Of a stretch of 64,000 bases of DNA, positions 10,910-21,300 are shown in pieces. Origin of the DNA: Lepidurus packardi (lineage: Eukaryota; Arthropoda; Branchiopoda; Notostraca; Triopsidae); contig JAKZAN010000007.1 in NCBI GenBank assembly GCA_023053545.1, positions 9,610,001-9,674,000 of the forward strand. Direction: 5' to 3'. The notes under the pieces were generated by a model. The model was not told the DNA's origin. It was given only the letters and a program-made list of their open reading frames with translations, and did not search any database. The translations under genes were made by a program, and so were the position numbers. How positions within the stretch are numbered: position 1 is the first letter of the stretch; every line of letters begins with the position of its first letter.

Positions 10910-12798
10910 ATGCCTAGCTTCCGGTATTTCTTTATTACTGCGCTCCTAGGCAGTAATATCCTTTCCTACGCCGTTCCAGTCGTGAAGGATCCGTGGCCTT
11001 GTCCGACCGACGATCTCATTGCACCGTGCACTTGTAAACTCGCGAGTTTCTCCGTGGACATCGAATGTACTAACCTGACGGATGTGTCGCAATTGCAAGC
11101 CATCTTCCAGCAAACATTCCCGATTAACTTCCTGCACCAGATCGTGATCCGGTACTCGCGTCTGGGGAACCTACCGGACGACATCTTTGGCAACAAATAC
11201 AGCCAGGTCGTGGACTTTGAGGATAATGCGGATCTTTCCATCAGCTCCGGAGGCGTCTTCCGAGCTTCCCAGAGCGAATTAGTCGACTTTCGACTCCATG
11301 GCAACCTGATTCCTGCGTTAGACCTAAGTTTTCTCAAGGATTTCGCCAAGCTCGAGTCCATTGACGTGTCCGGGAACCAGCTGACGGATCTCGGGACTTT
11401 GCAAGACTTGAACCTAGAAGCTTTGCGACTTTTCCGGGCCGACTCTAACCAGATCAATTCCGTGAGAGTGTTTCCTCCGTCCACTTCCTTGGAGAAGATC
11501 GTCCTCTACAACAACGCCATCACCACGCTTGAAGCAGCGGCCTTTGCAGAACTCCATGCCTTGGCGGAGCTAAGTCTGGCGCGGAATCAACTCGCGACCG
11601 TGACCACTGATCTTCTCCGATTCTCGCCACTGGCGCCACTTTACCTTCTTGACCTTAGTGATAACTTAATCTCGACGATTGAAGTCGGCGGAATCCAAGG
11701 TAAACACCCATGTACCACTCTTCCATCCCCTATTTAAATTCCCCTATTTTTCAAAGTAATTTGAACCCAAGTCATAAAGTGATATGAGTACGTCAAGTAC
11801 GTCAAGTACGCCAATGTACATCAAGTACGTCAAGTACGTCACTGGCGCCACTTTACCTTCTTGACCTTAGTGATAACTTAATCTCGACGATTGAAGTCGG
11901 CGGAATCCAAGGTAAACACCCACGTACCACTCTTCCATCCCCTACTTAAATTCCCCTATTTTTCAAAATAATTTGAACCCAAGTCATAAAGTGATTTGAG
12001 TACGTCAATGTACGTCAAGTACGTCAATGTACGTCAAGTACGTCAAGTACGTCACTGGCGCCACTTTACCTTCTTGACCTTAGTGATAACTTAATCTCGA
12101 CGATTGAAGTCGGCGGAATCCAAGGTAAACACCCATGTACCACTCTTCCATCCCCTATTTAAATTTCAGTATTTTTCAAAGGAATTTGAACCCAAGTCAT
12201 ACAGTGATTTGAGTCCAAGTACGTCAAATCCCGAGTTAAATCATGTAAACTGTGGTATGATATATGGGACTTTAGACACTAGTAATGACAGAATGATTTG
12301 TTTGTTTTTTTTGGCAGGTATTACTAAGGATACGGTGATTAACCTAAATAAGAATGCCATCACGGAATTGACGGAGGACGTGTTTGGGCCGATTGTGTCG
12401 GTTTTGTCTACCGGATCAGGATATATGAGTATTGCTGGTAAGGAAAGCAACAAGAAATTTTAAACAAGTTTTGGCTTTTATCCCGGTGAAAGCACAAGTA
12501 GATAAACAAAGTCACCAGCGGACTATAAATCAAGCTTTTCGGCTACCGAGGATGTCTTAATTTGTTCTCTTGTGTCCGTTTTTACTTTTTTTTTTTCGAT
12601 TTAACTTAAACAATTCCGTGGATTTTTTTCCTTTTCTTTTTTTTTGTCATAGAAAATCCGCTAGACTGCTCGTGCACCATTAAATGGCTCATCACAGATG
12701 ACACGCTCCGAGCACACGTACAGAGCGGGGAATGCAATGACGGAACCACCAAGCTCGATGATTTGGACAAAGACCAGTTAGAAGCCCTCTGCCCTTAG
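10910..12798 (+). CDS. Secreted leucine-rich-repeat protein, Oplophorus-luciferin monooxygenase non-catalytic subunit-like (3 exons)
   Basis: 351-residue secreted LRR protein. Exons: 10910-11699, 12318-12437, 12653-12798, phases consistent. A signal peptide covers about residues 1-21. A Cys-rich cap (WPCPTDDLIAPCTC, residues 29-42) precedes LRRs such as LESIDVSGNQLTDL and LYLLDLSDNLISTI. The last exon gives an LRR C-terminal cap with ENPLDCSCTIKW and further cysteines, ending ALCP. The N-terminal PCP...PCxC layout followed by a FPINF-type segment matches the crustacean family annotated as the non-catalytic subunit of Oplophorus luciferin monooxygenase. Those proteins are widespread in non-luminous crustaceans, so luminescence should not be inferred. 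Poly(A) signal AATAAA at 12893. The exon 1/intron 1 boundary and the 3' end are each tandemly triplicated. Confidence 0.9.
11628..12230. repeat. 212 bp tandem triplication spanning exon 1/intron 1 of the LRR gene
   Basis: Copies start CACTGGCGCCACTTTACC at 11628, 11840 and 12053. Each contains the last 72 bases of exon 1, the donor AAG/GTAAAC, about 100 bp of intron and a short (TACGTCAAG)n minisatellite. Copies 2 and 3 lie inside intron 1 and are nearly identical to copy 1, so two extra 5' splice sites follow the one used in the model. Only copy 1 is in frame with the upstream exon. Confidence 0.95.
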
Positions 12799-13553
12799 AA
12801 AAAAAAAACTTATCTTGTTTTTCTTTATCTAATCGTTCTTTCTTGCGCGTAATTATCTTAACATACCGTGCAGAAAAGTTTTCCGAAACCGAAATAAAAA
12901 CAACGTCACATCAACTGATTCGAATTTTTTTCTTAAATAGTCCGTAATTCCAAATTGCTCCCTGCCAGTGCAGACTAGTGCCGCACTAGATGGCACCAGT
13001 GCTGCACTCGACTGCACCAGTGCAGCACCTCGATGATTTGGACAAAGACCAGTTAGAGGCCCTCTGCCCTTAGAAAAAAAACGTATCTTGTTTTTCTTTA
13101 TTTAATCGTTCTTTCTTGCTCGTAATTATGTTAACATACCGTGCAGAAAAGTTTTCCGAAACCGAAATAAAAACAACTTCACATCAACTGATTCGAGTTT
13201 TTTTTTTAAATAGTCCGTAATTCCAAATTGCCCCCAGCCAGTGCAAACTAGTGCCGCACTAGATGGCACCAGTGCTGCACTCGACTGCACCAGTGCAGCA
13301 CCTCGATGATTTGGACAAAGACCAGTTAGAGGCCCTCTGCCCTTAGAAAAAAAACGTATCTTGTTTTTCTTTATTTAATCGTTCTTTCTTGCTCGTAATT
13401 ATGTTAACATACCGTGCAGAAAAGTTTTCCGAAACCGAAATAAAAACAACGTCACATCAACTGATTCTATTTTTCTTCTTAAATAGTCCGTAATTGCAAA
13501 TTGCTCCCAGACAGTGCAAGCCAGTGCTGCACTGGACTGCACCAGTGCAGCAC
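12754..13553. repeat. 274 bp tandem triplication of the LRR gene 3' end
   Basis: Copies start CTCGATGATTTGGACAAAG at 12754 (inside exon 3), 13029 and 13302. Each carries the last 15 codons, the stop, the 3' UTR, an AATAAA (12893, 13166, 13439) and a terminal GTGCAC/AGTGCTGCAC element (about 12967-13028, 13240-13301, 13511-13553). Copies 2 and 3 have no upstream coding sequence and are duplicated tails. Confidence 0.95.
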
Positions 13554-14110
13554 GGACGTGCACTTATCCGAGTGCTGTTTCGCGAATAGCAATTATCCAA
13601 AACAAGCCAATAAAAATGTATCAATGTATGAAAACCGGGAGACTCTTAAAGTCAAAAGTTTGCTTTCAAGCTTCAACTGGGATTTTATCTCCAGATTCAA
13701 GAAAAGATCGAGCGACTAATTGGACAACCTCCACAACTCTCTCAGCTCAACAAGTTCTAGTAGGTTTCAGAGCAAACAAGAAGCCAATTAGGTTTCTCTT
13801 TCCTTTTATGGAATTTGCTTAACAGTACTTAACTGCACCAACTCGTGTCGATATGGTATAATCCTTGATTCAGCCACGTGTCCCCAAACATCGGACATTC
13901 AAAAAAGAACCGTTGCCCACACGAGGGGGAGGAGTCGTTTTTGCGGGTCGTTTGACTTTACCATCCCTAGCGCTCGACCAACACCCCACCCAACGTTGAA
14001 AGACTTGAACTTTTTCATGAAACCTCCTAACCGTCCACTCAACTATCCCCCTGGTTTTACCACAGTAGACTTCTTCTTTTTTTTTCCAAAGCGCCATTGG
14101 ACTTCTCATA

Positions 14111-14252
14111 ATGACTCCAGGAACTTCCATTGTTGGCCCCGCGTGCGCTATTCTTATCCTTTTATGTCCGTACCAAATGATCTCCGCTTGCCTATACTCT
14201 CAAGATCGGAAACGGTCACAGAGTACGTTTATATCTAGCCCCGTCTACAAAA
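14111..14252 (+). other. Possible first coding exon of a small secreted protein (weak)
   Basis: An ATG opens a 47-codon stretch with a signal-peptide-like hydrophobic core (ACAILILLCPYQMISA) followed by a basic DRKR site, and it stops at a good donor AAAA/GTAAGC. That layout is what a neuropeptide or small secreted precursor would show. No downstream exon could be assigned with confidence; a 21 nt piece at about 16609-16629, between an acceptor TGTACAG and GTATGG, is in a compatible phase. I do not recognise the product. Confidence 0.2.
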
Positions 14253-15808
14253 GTAAGCATCCACACAAACTTATTGGATTTCATGTCCTTTATCTAACCA
14301 TAAGAGTTTCCATGCCTCTTATCATTGTGTGACGGTACTAATTCTGTACTTGATGCCAAACGATAACTCTAAATCTAGATAACCCATTTTTTATGCCCTA
14401 AATCATCAACTAGTAATAATTTGGCTAGAGCTCGGTACCCAAGTCTGTCATAATGCCGGACGATAACTTAGAAGTCTAGTCTCGTATTATTTAGAACCTT
14501 AAATTAATCTCATTTTTCCTTAAATGTGTTAATAGTAGTTAGGAATTATTTTATTTTTTATTTTTTTATTAAAAGCTCAGGCGTGAGCTAATGCTCGTTG
14601 TATTAGGAATTAACGAATCGTTTAAGGATTGCTAGCAATAATTAAGGATCATTTGGATCATCTGAGCTCGTTAAGGAACCCCTGAATTTATATGAAAAAA
14701 ATCTCCAAATTTACTGATTTAAAAATAGGCTTTATTTTCTGATTAAAAAAGGGTCCGTCAACCCGATGATCTTCCGATGGCCGAGTTTTGATCTACTTCT
14801 ACAGCAACCAGAAATCCTTAAAACGCTAAAAGCTGAATCGATAAACGTAGAAGAATGGGAAGGCTCTAATGCAATTGCTTGTGGGGTCAACAAAGAATCC
14901 CATCCAATCGAATCCAACGTTTGCCTTGTAAAGCGTGTGAACCCCTAAACATGGCTTTGATTACTCTATATTTTCCAAGGATTCTTTCGGGGTACAGAAT
15001 GTGTTTCCAATTAGATTTGGGGAATGATGAAAAAGTGTGTTGGGGGAAAAAACACGATTTACGTCAATACCATCGGCGCTCTTCATCTAGATCCGTCAAA
15101 AAAAGCAATATGAAGGTACAAGAAAGAAAGCTTTTCTAAAAATAACAAAAAATTAGCCCTAGTATAATGCTTCAAGGTTTTTTTTTTTGGTTCTTACTGG
15201 TACTAAAGGTAGAATCTATAGGGCTTGTTATAGGAATCAACTTGAGAATTGGCCAACTGAGCCACTTTTCTAGGGATTTTATATATTTTTTTTTAAATTT
15301 TCGAGGAGAGTTCTGGCTCATGGAATGCATAGGAATCCTACTTATACCAGCAATAGTATGGATATGGGTTTCAAACGATGTGTGCAATTGCTAGGCAACA
15401 CTCGAATAACAGTTATACGATGCGACGACTGACGGCTGTGACGCTTGACGATTGCAAAAAAACTTTGATAATGGAAGAAATGGAGAAATCTACGTCATGG
15501 CTAGATACTTTTTCTTTTGTGTTTAAAAACCAGACATTCAAAGGTATAATACCGTACAGCTTTGGACGTCCGTGTTGTCGTTTCGGTAAAGTGGAGCTAA
15601 TCCTGGGAAACGTCCGGCATTTGGTTCCGAAACTTTTAAAGAACGATTCCAATTCCAAAAGTTCGGTTCCGAACCAGCGCTAGTCAAGAGTAAAGCCTCT
15701 CCTGCGTATTATAGAAGATTATAGCAGCTTTAAATCGACAATGTAGTGCCAATTAGTGACTTTCAATTGGCGTATGAAGCACTCCAGACTATACAAGAGA
15801 TCAGTGGT
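14253..15808. other. No gene seen
   Basis: AT-rich sequence with short ORFs only. A patch rich in GGTTCCGAA-like words (about 15560-15685) looks distantly similar to 63780-63930 and may be a degenerate dispersed element. Confidence 0.4.
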
Positions 15809-16538
15809 ATCACAATTTCAATCTTGTAAATAGCTAGGTCTTTCAAACTTCTTTTGCAAGTACAAGTACTAAGTATAAAGTACTAAGTATCAAGTACTAA
15901 GTATCAAGTACTAAGTATCGAGTACTAAGTATCAAGTACTAAGTATCAAGTACTAAGTATCAAGTACTAAATATCAAGTACTAAGTATCAAGTACTAAGT
16001 ATCAAGTACTAAGTATCAAGTACTAAGTATCAAGTACTAAGTATCAAGTACTAAGTATCAAGTACTAAGTATCAAGTACTAAGTATAAAGTAATCAGTTT
16101 CGAGATTCCTTGCTGTTATTTCTGTCTGTTCGATTCCTAATCGCCTCAGAACGATCATTGACATCACAATTTCAATCTTGTAAATAGCTAGGTCTTTCAA
16201 ACTTCTTTTGCAAGTACAAGTACTAAGTATAAAGTACTAAGTATCAAGTACTAAGTATCAAGTACTAAGTATCAAGTACTAAGTATCAAGTACTAAGTAT
16301 CAAGTACTAAGTATCAAGTACTAAGTATCAAGTAATCAGTTTCGAGATTCCTTGCTGTTATTTCTGTCTGTTCAATTCCTAATCGCCTCAGAACGATCAT
16401 TGATATCACAATTTCAATCTTGTAAATAGCTAGGTCTTTCAAACTTCTTTTGCAAGTACAAGTATCAAGTAGTAAAATCAGTTTCGAGATTCCTTGCTGT
16501 TATTTCTGTCTGTTCGATTCCTAATCGCCTCAGAACGA
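15809..16538. repeat. Nested repeat: 3 units with different numbers of a 14 bp VNTR
   Basis: The outer unit (ATCACAATTTCAATCTTG to CGCCTCAGAACGA) starts at 15809, 16163 and 16405. Each holds an inner array of the 14-mer AAGTACTAAGTATC with about 17, 9 and 1-2 copies, so outer lengths are about 354, 242 and 134 bp. Flanks are nearly identical between units. Confidence 0.95.
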
Positions 16539-18329
16539 AGCTCGAGTAAGACATAAAAGGCGTGTCTCAACCTTAAGGTTTCTAAGTCCACATTTTTATT
16601 TTGTGTACAGAAAATTTACGCAACTTTAAAGGTATGGAGACGCTTTTGGATGGAACTAAACCTCTTCAAACTCAACGCAACGGGGTTCATCTCTATTCGG
16701 GATCCTATAACACTAAACATAACAACAACACAACACTAAATAAAGAAAAAAAAAGACTGAACTCAAAAGCAGAACATTGGAATACTATTTCTGTTCGGTA
16801 TCAGAAACTCGAAACGTACGATTCCTCAAGCTAAATAACGCTATGGTAAGGTTTAAAGCGTCTAGTTGATACTATAGAAGACGATATAAGCTTTCAATGG
16901 AACAACACGAAACCCACTTAACATGAAAAAATTCCACGTCTCGGAGGAACCACAAGGTAGTTTTGTTGCGACAAACTACTTTTGTCGACTCCCTCCGCCA
17001 ATGGGAAGGGCTGTAGAGCAACATTTCTGAATTTAAGTTCAAATTTCTGTCTTCCTCGCCCCAACAGTCCGTGGGCCGTCAAAACATTTCATTTTCATTT
17101 ACAGTCGTTTAAAGTCCTTTAAAATGTATTAGCCGTGCTTTCAAATGTATTGACTTTCAACGTACGAGTATTAATTAGAGTTCAAAAGTTCAAATTTCTG
17201 TCTTCCTCGCCCCCACAGTCCGTGGGCCGTCAAAACATTTCATTTTCATTTACAGTCGTTTAAAATGCTTTAGAATGTATTAGTTGTGCTTTCAAATGTA
17301 TTGACTTTCAACGTACGAGTATCAACTTGAATATCTGTTATCTCGACAGTTGTTCCGGCTGGAATGCCAAGGTCAGGCTAATCGTCAAGGGTCAATCCCA
17401 TTGTGACCGGACCTTGGCATTTCTGCCGGAATGGAAAAAGTTGCCTTACCAGCCAATCGAGGGATCTTGGCATTTCTGCGAAATGGAAAACGGTGCCCTT
17501 ACCAGCTAATCGACGAGAGGCTAGCGAGACTTGGGGCAGTTACTCTCGAACTCGGAACTCGTTACAATACTCTCGAAACTCGAAAATTATTACTTCTCAG
17601 TTCCCATGCCTTTGTATGCTTGGTTTTAGAGGGAAATATAGAACTAGTCCTAAAATCATCGACTTCTCACCGTGTACCTTTATTTCGACTTTCATTCCGA
17701 CCTCGTGTTCTTCTAAACCGATTTTCGTCCAATGCGTTGCTAAGCACTCAACAATTTTTATTAACTAGATGTTTTTGCCTATATCTGTTGCACGAATTCC
17801 TTTTAACACTTTTCACTTTTAACCAAAAAATATTCCCGGTCCCTTTGATTTCGTGTTTCGTGTTACGTTTTCAGGGTTCTGAAATGAAGAAAAATGAAGA
17901 AAAATGCAGAATGAAATATCCGAAATGAAGGTGAAGCCAACCTGGAAATCCAAAGCTCCTTCCAATTGCATGCTAAAGAACAAGAACCATTTTTTTTCTG
18001 ACTGGGGAAGAATCCCTTAAAAATGTATGGAAGATAGGCTAGCCAAAAGGATAGAATTCCCCCAATCTACATATTTCACTAACCTTCCTGAGTTTACAAA
18101 AGCAGAAAAAGACAACCTGCGATTAGAGGAATGGAATAATCCACCAACTCTCCGAGTCTGCTTTGGTGCTCTTGCGCAGCTCTATATCCTTAGCGCCCCA
18201 TCATAGACCTAAATAAAGGCAAAGCGAGCCTCGCCCGAAGTCTTCAGTGGCACTCTAGTGTCCTTCCCAGCATCGTGATGGTCTCGCTGCAGTAATTCAA
18301 TCTTCCTCCTTTTTTTACCAGCTCACATC
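16539..18329. other. No confident gene; GPCR 5' region
   Basis: Contains a 151 bp direct duplication (17035-17185 and 17186-17322, shared CCACAGTCCGTGGGCCG-type core) and a diverged inverted/direct TTGGCATTTCTGC motif near 17405-17480. A pyrimidine tract ending TTTTACCAG at about 18321 looks like a 3' splice site in the 5' UTR of the GPCR, implying an unplaced 5' noncoding exon. Confidence 0.5.
17035..17322. repeat. 151 bp direct tandem duplication
   Basis: Two copies begin AAGTTCAAATTTCTGTC at 17035 and 17186 and end CAACGTACGAGTA. They are nearly identical apart from small indels. Confidence 0.9.
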
Positions 18330-21300
18330 ATGGCGTTGTGTTACAATACTTTGTCCAACAACAACTCGTACTCTTACCCCGAGCCCTTGAACTCATCGCT
18401 CTATTTCAACACGAGTCTGTTCCCCCTTTTCCTCGCCAATTGCACTTTGGAAGATCTGGATGCTTCCTATGCCAACAGCAATGAAGATGACCCGGTTCAA
18501 AGTCACGATCCTTCCTACTACTCCTTCCGGTACCAGACGGTGGGTACCTTGTTCCAAGGAATCGTCTTGACGGTGGGTGTGTTGGGTAACATTTTGGTAG
18601 TCATCGTGGTGTACCGCACGCGGAGCATGCATTCTCCGACGAATTGCTACTTGGTAAGCTTGGCCATCGCAGACATCGTGGTGCTAGTCGCGGCGGTACC
18701 CAACGAGATCCTCAGTTACTACGTCGTGGGGAATCAGTGGATCTGGGGCCCCTTCGGGTGTGCATTGTTTACGTTCGCCCAGAATGTGGGTATCAACGCG
18801 TCCTCGTTAAGTCTAACGGCGTTCACGGTAGAGCGCTACATCGCCATTTGCCATCCCATGAAAGCGCAAAGTGTTTGCACGGTGGAACGCGCCAAGAAGA
18901 TCATCTCGGGGGTGTGGATCTTCTCCGTCCTCTACTCGTCACCTTGGCTCGGTTTGACCAAGACGGAGCGGTTATACTACAAAGGGTTCGACCACGTGGA
19001 AATGTGCACCTTCAAACTCTCCCGTCAGGAATATCTCGGCTACTTCTTCGCCGACATTATCGTCTTCTATGTCGTGCCCTTAATCTTATCGTGCATTCTC
19101 TACGGACTTATTGCTCGTATACTCTTCACCAGCCACGTCCCTAAATGTCCCGCCAACCATTACGGGGAGTCTACCACCTATGTTGATCCTACTAAAAGCT
19201 CACGAGTTCAGGTATGAGCATCAGAATGTGTTTCACAAGATTGGGTCCCAAAGGAATTCAGAATTATTCGGAGCTATACTTCCTGCTCCTATCCGTAGCA
19301 AATAATTACGACGCTGAGCATGGAACAATATTTGACAAGTGACTTTCAATTTAACACTACAACTTTGAACTAACAATTTGGACTTTGAACTAACAATTTG
19401 GGCAAGATGCGCTGAATAAAGTTGTAGTGTTAAATTAATAAAGGTCAAACACGATATGATGTTCCTTTGCTGTTCGAGTATTGCTCATGAAGGATGAGAT
19501 CCTTCGAGCACAAGATAAAGTGCCTCAAAGAACACGGCCAAATCTAACTACAAAACTCCTAATGGCAAACTTTTGGCATGTAGTAAAGGCAAGGGAGACG
19601 ATCATTTCATTACCAAGCTTTGTAAGAAGTAATCAGACGAGTTAGCTCCCAAGCCCTCCTCGTCTAAATAACGCTAGAAAAACAAGTGTAATCTTTCTCT
19701 AGTTTCTAAAACTTCACTCCTCAAGCACGCATGATTATTTCATTCCCCGTAAAAAAAGACGAAACTGACTACTTTTGCACTCGATTTTTAAAGAACTACG
19801 TCGGGGTTTATGGAATCTTTGAATTAACTCGGAGCTTAAGACGAGAGTGAAAAAGGGAAATAGGAAGTTGAGAAGTGAAATAGAGGTATTAAAATTTGGA
19901 AAATACGGGATTGTGAATTTGCTTTTGGAGCCACACGGGAAGCTGAAGGCGTTTTTGTACTTGATTTTAAAATAACTTTCGCTGGGTTTTTCGAACCTTT
20001 TACCTGACAGGGAGCTTAAGCCGAGAGTGAAAAAGAGAAATAGGAAGTTGAGAAGTGAAGTAGATGACTTTTTTTTTGGCAAATCGGGGAATTGTGGATT
20101 TGCATTAGGAGCAACAGAACGAAGCTGAAAGGTTTTTTGTACTTGATTTTTAAACAACTTTCGCAAGGTTTTGTGAACTTTTGTCCTGACTGGGAGCTAA
20201 CGCCGAGACTGAAAAAAGGAAATAGGAGGTTCAGAAGGGATACAACGGAATTGTTATTTTGTTCTACGACGAAGACGAAATTGTGAATTGTCATTGGGAA
20301 GTGAGGGAGAGGATATGAAGCTACAGCGGTAGCAATATTCCTACAGTCTAGGGAAAATTGTGTTGCAACGACATCAATGCTTTCGGATTGCTACGAGCGG
20401 CCAATTTTTTGTCAGACTGTATTAGCAAACTTGAAAGGACGCGAGTTCACATGGCCAAACCCTATCCCTTTTGCCATGATTAATCAACATGTTGCAAGCT
20501 CGTTCATGTAAAGCCAATTTTTCCTATAAATATGCTGCACTTCATGCTGCATCTTGTTCCTTTTGGCAATCCAGAAACTCATCATAAACTCGCAGGCCGA
20601 TCTTTACCTCGAGATATCGACACAGCGCCTTGCCCCACCTATATCCTATACAACTAACCTTCTTCGTGAGATGGAAGATAAATTAGATTAAATTGGACGG
20701 GAAACAGGGTTCGCCAGGTCAGCCAAAAGCTTTCTTTCCCAATGAATTATGCGTGGAGTGTACTAGCTTCCATCCAGGCAGAGAACACAGACAGAGCGAG
20801 AGAGATAAATTAAGTACAAGACTTTCAGAGTACCTGGATGGAAGCCAGTTCTGTTTGTTCACTTTTAGCTTACAGTTCGCTGCACCAGCACTTCTAGCTT
20901 ATATCAATGTTAAATGACCATACGGGACCCTTAAATTAGATGAACATGAGGTCCACATTGCATAGTCAATATTGTGGTTGGTTAGTAACGTTTCTACCAG
21001 GACGATTGTACCCCTCTTACGGATTACGACTCCTCTTTCCCTTTACGGCCATTGCACGAACGTAACGGTTAGAACGTCAAGCTTACTTAACGGTAGGAGC
21101 TCAAGTTACCATGGAGAAATGAACAACGAAACTTGCGGTAAATATCCTGAAGCTCAGCCGCAAAGTGGATTTGAGTTATTTATGTCAAGCAACCGATATC
21201 TTTATCCGTTCTGACGTTTTGAAACTTTTACGCCGGTCCTTTTCTTTCCAAGTTTGTTGCTTAGCTCTTCTGGGAGCGGGAACGGGCTGATTTTCTGATT

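Noticed and set aside
18644..19144. 166-codon ORF overlapping GPCR exon 1
   Set aside because: Alternative-frame shadow of the GPCR; it lacks any hydrophobic segment pattern or motif of its own.
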